NCBI GenBank assembly: GCA_027627225.1
Contig: CM051030.1
Coordinates: forward strand, 25,125,927-25,189,926
DNA from: Congeria kusceri
Lineage: Eukaryota; Mollusca; Bivalvia; Myida; Dreissenidae
Direction: 5' to 3'
Length of the DNA: 64,000 nucleotides
Shown: piece after piece, positions 22,801 through 34,800 of the stretch
How the letters are laid out: each line of letters opens with the position of its first letter
Numbering within the stretch: the first letter of the stretch is position 1
Notes under the pieces: generated by a model
Database searches by the model: none
What the model saw: only the letters and a program-made list of their open reading frames with translations
What the model was told of the DNA's origin: nothing
Translations under genes and position numbers: made by a program

Positions 22801-25800
22801 AATCAATGGGCTACATGGAACGGCAACTCTGTGAATGAGATTTATGAATGGGAACATTGCACGATCGCTATTTATAGGGCGACCGGCGTACTGTTTATAT
22901 AAATGTAGGCTGAACAAAATAGTTATTTCGTTACGTGAATAAATATAGCATTCTGTTTATAACCGATTTAATCTAACGCGCTGTAGAAACTTAATATCGG
23001 TCACGCCATCTTTAAAACTGACAGTTCTAAATATACCTACATACAAACTCAATGGTCATGCCAATAAAAGGTTAAGGTCATGTCTGCGAAACATTCGAAA
23101 GTACGAAAGGCTGATTCTGCAAAGTTTTATCTAGATAACTATTGTATTGTAAAATGGTTATGTCAAGCAAGCCACGGCTTACGTAGCATTTATTACTAGA
23201 GTCTACATTAAAGTAATGGTAAAAATAATCGCGAAGCTTATCATTTCAAGGTGGTATACGGATTGTACGGTGTAATTAAATAAATAAAACATGGCTGAGA
23301 GGGTGATATAAATGATAACAACCCTTGAAAAATCATATCAACCTATTTTATATCACCGTCTCAGCCATGTGTTATTTTTATACTAGCGCAAGTATTCATT
23401 TAGGAGAATGTGTAAATATAATATCTCTTAACATGGTATCTACATCAGAAATACTATCAGTTAAGCCTAGAAGGAAAGCTGCCTGTATCCACTATGCATG
23501 TTCTGAAATACATATTGCTTTGATTTGATAACCTTACCTAACTTAACCTTTCTACACGCTTAATTTATCAACTTCATGTTATATTATGCTAACATGGATT
23601 TTGTCAAACATTTGGTGCTAGTGAACAAAATCAAGTCACCGCTTTTGCAGAAACATGTTTGACAATGATCACAACTTACCAAGTCATGCACACAGTCACG
23701 AACTAACTCTTCCACTCACGCACATATTCACGCGCTCAGTCACACTCTGACTCATACACTTACTCACACACGTACTCGGGTATTGACTGACTGACTCACT
23801 TAATCACACACTCAAGCACTCAGTCACTCTCTCACGCGCTAACTCACTACTTAACTCTATCACACATTCACGTACTCACACGCGTACTCACACTCTCTCT
23901 CTCTTACTCATGCACTCACTCACCCACGCGCACACTCTTTAACTTACTCTATCACTCACTCGCTCTTGATTTTTGTTAAACACTGCTAACTTGAGAAAAA
24001 AACAAAAACAATTTTATTTAAATCTGGGTCATGTGGGGTGAAAAACTAGGCCACTATGTCAAATTGAAGAAAAAGCTTGTTAACTCTCTCGAAGTCACAT
24101 TGTTTGCCCAATCTTCATGAAACTTGGTCAGAACATTTGTTCCAATAATACCTCGGCCAAGTTCGAATCTGGGTCATTGGGGTCAAAAACTAGGTCACTA
24201 GGTCAAATTGAAGGAAAAGCTTGTTAACACCCTTGACGTCACATTTTTGCCCGTCAGAATAACTTTCCCAATAATATCTCGACCGAGTTTGAATCTGGGT
24301 CGTGTTGGTCAAAAACTAGGCCACTAGGTCAAATTGAAGAAAAAACTTGTTAAGACTCTATAAGTCACATTTTTTTGCCCAATCTTCATGAAACTTGGTC
24401 AGAACATTTGTCTTAATGGTGTCTCGGCCGAATTCGAATCTGGGTCATGTGCGGTCAAAAACAAGGTCACATGGTCGATTTGAAGGAAAAGTACTTAAAA
24501 ATTTTGAATGTCTGTTGTCACTTAAGTTTTTCAAACCATGATGATTAAGGCCGCATTTTCATCAGTCCGTATCAGTAAAAACCTAACACATGGAAAATTG
24601 TTTAACTATTGAACTCAAGTGAGCGACCCACGGCCATTCGGCCCTCTTGTTTGACTATGTATAACGTTTTATATGCAGCTTTCTTGCAAAGGAGAGCTCG
24701 AAAAGCTTGGCGTACCCCCTTTTTCGAACCCCTGAACTATACCATTTAGCAACATACATCTTCCCCCTGACTATTGTTTCAGATGTGCTTACAGCGTGAT
24801 TAGGCATTCAGTCAAATTCACAATAACGTGCGATTAGGCATACATAACTGACGAGTAGACGTACAGTTTTCAAAAAGAAAATTGCGATTAGAATACAGTC
24901 AATATTCAATTAGGCATACAGTCGCAAAGAATCAGTCGTCCCCCCCAAAAAAAAAAATCAATTTTAAATACATCTGAAATGAACTTGGCACAATCATGAA
25001 CTATATGTGTAAATGAGATACTGCTGTACCGAATAATTATTTAAACAACTACATTAAATGGAAAATATATCCATTTACATCTGGTGTGTAAATATATGAA
25101 CAATTCCACGTTTTTTATGACAGTTCTAACCAAGACTCACAACTGTATTCCTACTCGGCAACGACTTCCGGAATTGATACGGGTGCGTTCATACACTGTG
25201 TTGGTGCTAGACGAAATGGTAAAATCTAGCTAACGAAGAAATTACCTTTTGAATTATTATAAGTACAAATTAGGTCAAGGTCTATGTGACGGTGAGGTTG
25301 GGTGATGTGGGTGGATAGGGAATGGTCATAAGCAACAACTGTGTAAGTATCAAAGTGTTGTAGTAAAGTTAAAATCTACTTAAACTTGTCACGGACGGAA
25401 GGACGGAATGAAGGTCGGACAGGACGATCACTAAATGCCTCCTGTATCAAGGTGTCTGGGGCATAAAAACACCACAAATCCATGACCCAACTCAGATTTT
25501 AGTTGGCCCATTGCACTAACATATGTTTTTAATCAAATGATCCTTTCCCCCTTTGCGTATTGTTCAGATACCTAAACCTGTCACAACAGTTTGGTCTGCA
25601 TCTGTGCAAGTTCTCAGGTAAGCGCTTTGGGCCATCATCGCCCTCTTGTTTCATAAACAAAAGCTTCGTTGTATGAAACACAATCTGGCCCTTTTTGGCT
25701 TCTTCTGAGATCTGATGGTCCTACACAAACTGTGGTTAAGATTGGGTGGAAAATAAAGTCGGAACTGGTCGGACTGTTGGAAATATACATTTTTTCACTT

Positions 25801-28800
25801 TTTTTGCATGCAAAAGGGGCAATAACTCTAGAGTAACTGGTGTGATCTAGCCCAATAACAATCCCATCCGAGAGTTTATGGTCATACACAAACTGCGCAA
25901 GTTTGGTTAAAATTGGATAAAAAGTAAAGTCTCCAGCATGAGAACGTAACAAATTGTTGACTTCCGGTCCATTGAAACACATGGGCCTCAGGGGGGTGGG
26001 GGCAGTTTTTCTTATATGGCTATAGAAAAAGCTTGTGAACACTCTAAACGTCACATTTTTTGCCCAATCAACATGAAACTTGCTCAGAACCTTTGTTATT
26101 TTAGATATATTGGCCTACCTTGAAAATGGTTCCTGTCTGTCAATAAACATGGCCGCCATGCAGGTTTGGGGGGGGGGAGTTCAGTTTCCCTTAGAGAGAT
26201 ATATTGAAAATGTTTAAAAGCTTGTGAACACTAGAGGCCACATTTGTATCCCAATCCTCGTGAAACTTTCTTAGAATATTTGTTGCAAAGATAACTTGGA
26301 TGTATCTTCAACTTGCTCAGAACAGTTAAATTCCTTAGCCTCTCAGGTGAGCAACTTAGGGCCTTATGGCACTTTTGTTTAGCAAAAATGACATTTTTGG
26401 ACTTGTGTCGCATTCAACTCAAGCTGTATAACCTGAGTGATGAAACTTTATAAACATATTCATCAGCATGTGAACTTGTGCACCTGGGTATTTTGGTGCA
26501 TATTTAATGTCATCAATCATACTTTAAAACAAAACAAAAATTGTTAGTAGGAAATCTTATGGATTTGAAAGCCATTTATTTGTATTTCAGTAACCCATGC
26601 TGCTGTAATTCTGACTGCAAACGGGACAACAAATGAGAATTCTTCTATACAGCTAGTCTGCAACATTCCCCAGGACACAGATGACTATTCCTTATGGTGG
26701 AAGAAAGCTAAGGATGGCAGTGAGGAGAAGGTAGTGACTATAGTGAACAATGGTAGCCATTGCAACATTTTCGTATCTAATGTACCAGGTCCTCCTCCTA
26801 GCTACATGGAGTGCAGCTGCAGGTCACGGGTGTACACTTGCGTAATAAAGGGCCTGACACGTTATAATGACGGGGATCAGTGGAGATGTTCCAGTCAGAA
26901 AGCAGGACAGACAACTTATAGTAACTTTTTCACCATACAAGTTGTTGGTAAGTTTAGTGACATTTTGATAAAATATGGTGTTTTAGATGAACAATTAGTC
27001 AATTAGCAATATTTTATAAATAATGTATTCATAACATTTAGTTTTAAGTTTTAACGAATGTGTAATGCAAGATTTATATAATGGTTTGCACATTACAGTT
27101 TTAAAGAGCATGCAAAATCGGGACAAACACGTTATGTTATTACGCGGATAATAAAAGTATTGTTGAAAGATGCCCTGCGATCGAAACAATGTGCCCAAAT
27201 AAATCAGAAAATTCAGCCAATATTACATTTAAGATTTGACAGCCATTATAATTGCCGTTTAATAAGATTGAATGAGTATTTTATCGACGGTATTTCCTCT
27301 AAACACTTTTTTCACTTTTTTTTATTTTATCCCATTTTTCACGAATTTATATTTCTAGTTACAATAATATATTGATGTAATCGTTAAGAAAACAATATAC
27401 AGACTTTGTTTTTAGATACAAGGTTCGAAATTACGCCTAATCAATCGCGCATTTTAATGGCACAAACTTACCCACTCTACATCTATGAATACCCAGGTAT
27501 TTAAACGAAGAGAAATATTCAATTTTGGAATTGTAAATATAAAAATCTAATGGTGTGTACCATTTTCATAGATCGTATTGTTTGTTTTATTAGCATTAAG
27601 GCGTATTTGGGCTATTAAAATTTGGCTTCTAATGCTTTTTAACCGTTTTCCAAAGTAATTTTGAATTGGTCCGTGAAGTTGATTATGAGATCGGATATCT
27701 ACATTAAGCTTCGAATATTGCATAGCTAGCTCTGAGATCTATATTCAGCTATACATATGTATTACACGGCAAATAAGGTCGCTTGTAGTGCTGGCTGCGA
27801 ATGCAACTATGCATCCAGCATTGCATTAGTAATTGAAGTTGGCTCTGAGATCTGACATCTTAAATATTATATAGTAATATTACGAAAATTTGATCCAGAT
27901 CTCGAAATAACGAAGACTCCAACAACACCGTTGCAGCGGGTTAAGAAAAATGATGTTACACATAAAACTACCGAAATTTTAGAGACATACAATATTCAAA
28001 AATTCGGGTGTACAAATATTAAGAGTCAAATGAAAAAAAAATTTACGTCCGTATTATGAGTGTTTTTATTTTTTAGAAAAATCGGTTTTACATTTATATT
28101 ATTCTGTTCATTTTTAATTAATAATTTTCTGTTTAATAACGTTGTAATTTGGTTTTAGTATCTTGGAATAATATTGCCCAATTTGAACAAACAAAAAAAT
28201 CCGTTAAAAACACAACGCGTTAATAATGACACCTCTTAAAACTACTGAGTGAAACAGAGTGACATCATCCTCCCCTTTAGCCAGGCATAGGCATCCAATC
28301 TTCAAGACGATAGTGACACCTATAATAACAGCCTTGGCTTCAAAATTTTTTGATATGACTGCCGTACTGTGACTATCGTCTAGCAGTTTGCATCTGTAAG
28401 CGTGTAACATGCCTAGCACGTGGTCGTTGTCAAAAAGCACCGATTGATACTACTGTACCTGAACAACGCAAGCGCTCTCGATAGAGCATTAATGAATTAG
28501 TGTTCTAGCAGACATATAAAGGTTGTCAATAAATCAGGGAGATTTTGGGCAGACAAAATATATGCAATGTTCATGTTGAGATAGTGGATTTTTTAAGTCG
28601 ATGTTTTTAAATTTGATTAGTACATGTTTCACACACAATGTAATTTATAATGTGTGCATATTTTTAAAACTTTCAATTACATTTCTTATGAAAGAACTAT
28701 ATATATAATATTACAAAACAACACACACAAATGACAGCAAAATAATCACATCTTGATTAATTAATCCAACTTTAAACTAGTGTTTCAAAATATAGAGCCA

Positions 28801-31800
28801 TACATTATTGGTTTTAAGCTGACTGTCCGATAATAAAGTGTTGCAACAATAATTATTTTGGCTAAAAAAAGAGGGTGTCCGAAAACTTAGAGTTTTTACG
28901 GTATGTGTTTCCACCATTAAACTCTTATTTATGTTGTGCTATTTCTTCCAATATCTACTTTTCTATATCGATACATGCACATTTTATCAAAGGAACTCAT
29001 AATTATTACCTACTTTATACTTATTGAGTCCATAGCTACATACAATAGTCAAATATACATAACAGAAATACAAAGGAATATATTATTCCTTTCATGAAGA
29101 CAACCTCACTGTCACGTTTTATGCGACAGTATTTTAGCTTCTTAGAATAGTCATGTATGCACATGATAATTACAAAGCAATTGAAAAGTATTCAATGCTT
29201 AACCTTTTAAATCCCTACTATCATGTTTTCTATATAGAACAGTGTGCTTACATGCAAAGTGCAATTTCTCTCTCAGCCATATTTTATTATATAATATTAA
29301 ACTTGCAGAGCATATATATGTATAAAGAAGTCTAACGACACAATCATAGTGATATTGTTCAGAATTTTGTGTTTTATACACGCTAATCAGTTATTTTACG
29401 AATATTGTTTATTTTAAAAGCATATATTTTTATTATTAACACAGCACCCACACTTCAAAGCTTTATATATGTAACATTCCCATTATATAAAGGGAAATTG
29501 TACGTTATATAATTTTCACTTGTATGTCAAACAGTATGCTCGTGCAGTAGTTTTAACCAAATTCCGTCATCTAGCTCTGAATTTACATATTGCATATCTA
29601 GATCTATATTCTGAGATCTGCATTCAGCTATACACAAATAATACCATGCGAATGAGGTCGATTGTAGTGCTGTCTGTGAAAACACTCTCGCGTTATACTA
29701 CTACTCGCTGTTTCACAAACAATACAAAGTAAAGCCGGTTCGAATTCAGACATAGCTGCGCATCCAGGTCTATTATCAGCTCTGAATTGAAAATTTATGC
29801 TAAAATAATGCATATTACTACACGCTTCTAAGCAGACTAAATTATCGCAAAAACGAATACAGACCTGGCTGCGTATTCAGTTTTGTATTCAAGGTTACAT
29901 TGAACACGCATGATAGAAAACATATTCGAGTCATACTACTACCCATCGTTACAAAAAGCAAACACAGCATAACCGGTTAGAATGCAGACCTGGCTCTGTA
30001 TTTAGATATGCACGGAGCTCTGCATCTGTATAATATAATAGAAATATTTAAGAGTGATACTTCTACTTTACAATGTTGAAATTAACATTAACTACTGAAC
30101 CAAATACAGGCATGGATCTGCATTCAGCTCTGTAATCAGCTCTGCATTGCAAATTTACGACACAAAACATATAATCGTCATACCACTACCTTCTGGTACA
30201 AAAAGCTCCAAAAATAACACCTGATGACCGAATAGCAATGTAGTCAGCTCTATAATCAGATCCTAAGATAGAGAACACTTTTGCACTATAGCATTACAAG
30301 CTGTTATGAAAACAACCAAAATAGCAGAGAACGAATACAGACCTAGCTCTGTATTCAGATCTGTATTCAGCTCTGCATTGCCAGTCTATGATAGTGAACA
30401 CATTTACGATTTAATACAAAACTGGCTATATAGGCAGATTTGCATTCAGCTCTGCATTGCAAGCCTATGATATAAAAAATATTGGCGCCATACAACTACT
30501 TGATGTAATGAAAACTATCTTGAACACCGGATCGAATATGGATCTGGCTCTGTATTCATATCTACATTCAGGTATGCATTGCAAATCTGTGACAGAAAAC
30601 ATATTTGCCGTACATTCACCCGAAATTGTTGAAATCAACATAGCACACACTCAACCAAATACAGACCTGGCTCTGCATTCTGCACTGTTTTCCGCTCTGC
30701 ATTGTTAACCTATGTTATATAACAGAAATACTTTTGCGTCCTACTTCTATTCGCTGTAACAAAAACAGCCTTAATAACACCTCACCGAATACGGAGCTGG
30801 CTCTGTATTCAGCATCTGCATCGCAATCCAGTTATAGAAAAGTCATTTTCACTATACACTTCACGCTATTATAAAAACAATAACCAACACGACTTGGCTC
30901 TGTCTTCATCTCTGTATTCAGCTCTGCATTGAATACCTTCTTTAGAAAACACATATGCGTTATACCACTACGCGTTGTTATAAAACACAAACAACGAAAC
31001 TAATACCGAATCGAATACAACTATGGCGCTTGATGCAGCTCTGTAATCAGCTCTGCATTGCCGGACTATGATGGTAAACACATTTGTGTAATACCACTAC
31101 TGACTGTTACAAAAACACACACAATAAAACCGGATCGAATACAGACCTGGTTGCCTATCCATAACTTTATTTAGCTCTGAGTTGCAAACCTATTTAAAAA
31201 AAAACACATTTGATATATGCACGCTTTCATGAACAGCAGTCACAAATAACACAGACCTGGCTCTGGATTAAATTCGGTATTCATGGCTTTATTGCCAGCC
31301 TATATAGTAAACACACATTTTCATTATACCGCTATAACACGCGATGGAATATAGACCTGGCTATGTATTCTGTATTGTGTTCAAGTCTGCATAGCCAGCC
31401 TATGATAGTTAACACATTTCCGTTATCTTATTATACATTATTATAAAATGCACCCCTAAGAACACGGTCTGAATTCGGCTCAGTATTCAGCCCTGTATTG
31501 GGCATTGCATTGCAAACCTATGATAGTAAACATAATTGCGCCATACCACTACACAGTGTCCTAAAAAGTACCCAAACAAACACCAGATCGAATACAGATC
31601 TGGCTCTGGACTCAGCTCCGTATTCAGCTCTGCATTGCAAGCATTTAATAGTAAACACAATGGCGCCATACAACTACATGCTGTTATGAATTGCACTTCT
31701 TTGAAAGAAAGTGTTCAGACCTGGCTGTGCAGTCTTCAGCTCTGAAGTAGTAGAAAGAGTTGTGGTGGTGGTGGATGGTGGTGGTGGTGGTGGACGGTGG

Positions 31801-34800
31801 ATGGTGGTGATGGAGGTGGCGGCCGTGGAAAGTGGTGGTTGTGGATGCAGGGTGATGGATGGTGGTCTTGGATAGTTCATGGTGGTGGTGGATGGTTGTC
31901 GTGGTGGGGGATGGTGGATTGTGGTGGTGGTGGATGAGGGTGGTGTTGGATTGTGGTGGTGGTGGATTGTGGTAGTGGTGGTGGTTGATGGGGGTGTTGG
32001 TGGTGGATAGTGGATGGTGTAGGGTCCAGGATGGGTGGTGGAGATGGTGGTGGATGGTGGGTGGTGGATGGTGGTGGTGGTGGGGGATGGTGGTTGTTGC
32101 TGGTGGTGGTGGTAGTGGTGATGGATGGTGGATGGTAGATGGTGGTGTATGGTGGTGGATGGTGTATGGTGCTGGAGGTGGATGGTGGCTGGTGGTGTTG
32201 GTGGTGGATGGTGGTTAATCTTTTTCTCTGAAACTGCAAGGCCCTGAGGTTTCATATTTGGCTCAAATCATTGTTCACTACAAATTTTGTTAAAATTATT
32301 CCCCTGGTGTAGAAAGTGGCCACGCCCTGTGGGTCACATGGTTTATTTAGAATTCTTCTCCTGAAACTGCAAGGCCCAGATCATTGTACTAAGGTAAGTG
32401 GTTTAGTGTCGTCTTGTTATTAGACATTATGATGCCTTAAACTCAGGTGAGCAACCTAGGGCCATCGTGGCCCTCTTGTTTGTAGTGATAAAGCCCCATT
32501 ACTCTGACCAGGCGGTTTCATAGTCGAGCGTGCTGTCTTGAGTTAGCTCTTATTTGATTTCCCGTACAAAAATCTTGATAATTCCTAATATGGAATTCTA
32601 CTTACCTGAAAGTAACGCTTGATTGCTTTACAAAGGAGCCATTTTCGTGAAATGAGATTACATTGTTTTGCGTAAGTGCACGTTTTCTCATTATGGATTT
32701 TTGCTACGGGCTGATTATCCATAATAGGCCCTCCTAATATTATGACGTCGAAATCAGCCACATAATGCATGTTTTTTTTTTAATGAAAATATGTCAATAT
32801 ATATAGTAATATATGCAATAATGAACATTAGTTATACTCAGGTGAGCTGTCAAATAACTTGGCAGAAGTGACAAGCATAGTGAGACGGAGTGTCGCGTGG
32901 AAGAATCAGGTCCCTAGGTGCAAGTCAAGATCACAATTGTCAAATATAAGAAATCAATCCTCAACATTATGTCTGTAGCATATCTTAGTCCAGCATGGAT
33001 AGATTTTCAAACAACATGGCAGAAATGACACACATAGTGAGACGGAATATCGCATGCTAGAAACAGGTCTCTAGGGCCAAGGTCAAGGTCTCAATTCAAG
33101 GTAAATGTCCAATTTAAGAAATCAATCCTTAACACTTTTTCCAGAGTATTTCGTTTTCCAGTATTGACGTATTTTCAAAGAACTTGAAGGAAGTGACAAG
33201 CATGGTGAGAAGGAGTGTTGCGCGCATGAACCAGGTCCCTAGGTCCCATGTCAAGGTTACAATTCATGGTCCAAGGTCATATATAATCCCTAACATTTCG
33301 CCTGGAGCATATCTTTGTTCAGCATGGATGGATTTTCCGATAACTTGGCAAAAGTTATAAGCATGATGAGACTGAGTGTTGCACGCAAGAACCAGGTTCT
33401 TACCTCCAAGGTCTAGGTCAAAATTCAAGGTAAATGTAAGAAATCAATCCTTAACACTTTGTTTGGAGTATATCTTTGTTCAGCATGAATGGATTTTCAA
33501 ATAACTTGGTATAAGTAATTAGCATAGTGGGACAGCGTGCTGTGCACTAGAACCAGGACCCTTGGTCAAGGTCACAATTCAAATCAATCCTTAATACTTT
33601 GTAAGGAGCATATCGTTGTCTGGCATGGATGAGCTTTCATATAACTTTGCAGAAGTGATAATCATGTTGAGATGGCATGTCAAACGAAAGAACCAGGTCC
33701 CTAGGTCCAATGTCAAGGTCATATTTAAAGGTCAAATGTCAAATGTTTGCCAAGCGTAATATTGTCATGCATAGAGGGATTTTCAAATAAGTTTGAAGAA
33801 ATTATCGACATCATGAGATGGCGAAGTCAAGCATAGAAGAACAATAACTTAAATTGCCAAAGTTTTAATAGCCTAACTTGATTATAGTGTCGTCTTGTAT
33901 AATGATAAATATTAAAGAATATATATGTAATATATACCTCAACACACCACACAGATACAGGCTGTAGAGATGTATTATATGCACAAATGCCATGACTCAA
34001 CCTTTTTAGTCTTTGAATTGTTTCTCTTTAGTCGTTGAGACTTAACCCCCAAAAAGCTTCTTGGACAGGTGCATCTTTGTAACAACTGCACCCTTGTTGT
34101 TCATCTGATCATTTCCAGCTGTCCACTTTCGAATTGTGGTCCCACATTACAAATCTGAACATTTTTTTTCTTATCACCGGTTTTTACTTAAATTCCCTTC
34201 CATAGCTAAGGCTGATCTTGATTCAGTAGTTGATCCGTTGTGAACACAAGGCCTTTGTTTTTGAATTGAGATGTGTTCCATTTTCAGGTGGTATCACTGG
34301 AGTCACTCTAAGTCAAGTCCCCACGGTCAAGATCATAGCTGACACTACAGGAACACTCGTATGCAAGACATCGGGCGGACTTCCTGCAGCCATTGTTACC
34401 TGGTTCCGTGAGACATCTACTGGCGATGTGAATATAACATCCCAGTCTTCAAGTATAACAGCGAATGAGACCACTCTCTTTGTTGTGACCAGCACTCTGT
34501 CTCAAAGGCCATCAAGGAACGACAACTCAGCTAGGATCTACTGCAATGCCAGTAACGGTGGCACAATGTACAGATCTCAGACATCCACCATCGATGTGTT
34601 ATGTAAGTTATCATACTTTCTGCTGTTACACACGTACATAGTATACATTGTATGCACGTGTAAATATATATGTTTGGTGATGCCTTTAGCAAATGATTCC
34701 ACTTACAGACGGTCCTGATCCTCCTGTGTGTACATACAAGGGTTCCGCAGTGACATGGACTATCAATATAACAAAAGGCAGTACCCTGAATATCACCTGC

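Larger units (their letters stand above)
20412..26590 (+). other. Receptor intron (6.2 kb), filled with repeats
   Basis: GT-AG intron between Ig domains 1 and 2. It contains the second fold-back element, an inverted repeat at 23.3 kb, a CACTCA-type array and three elements ending in the CTCTTGTTT terminus, all in the same orientation as the gene. No additional Ig exon was found in it on either strand. Confidence 0.75.
26948..34287 (+). other. Receptor intron (7.3 kb), rich in tandem repeats
   Basis: GT-AG intron holding the ~120-bp satellite, the GGT minisatellite and the ~155-bp AGGTCA-rich array. Between about 27000 and 29550 there is little to name: an outlying satellite-like unit near 27690-27870 and an unassigned minus-strand frame at 28204-28440 with ordinary composition but no recognised family. 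Confidence 0.7.

Noticed and set aside
25635..26054. Minus-strand open frame of 139 codons
   Set aside because: Entirely inside a dispersed repeat with the CTCTTGTTT-type terminus; no coding signature beyond open length.
28204..28440. Minus-strand ORF of 78 codons in the receptor intron
   Set aside because: Ordinary composition but no family, no splice context and no neighbour exons; not enough to call a gene.
29560..31745. Possible CRISPR-like array
   Set aside because: Units are ~120-bp diverged satellite copies without short identical repeats and unique spacers, in a eukaryotic intron.
31674..32255. Minus-strand open frame of 193 codons
   Set aside because: Lies on the GGT minisatellite; translation is His/Pro/Thr low complexity with parallel frames on both strands.
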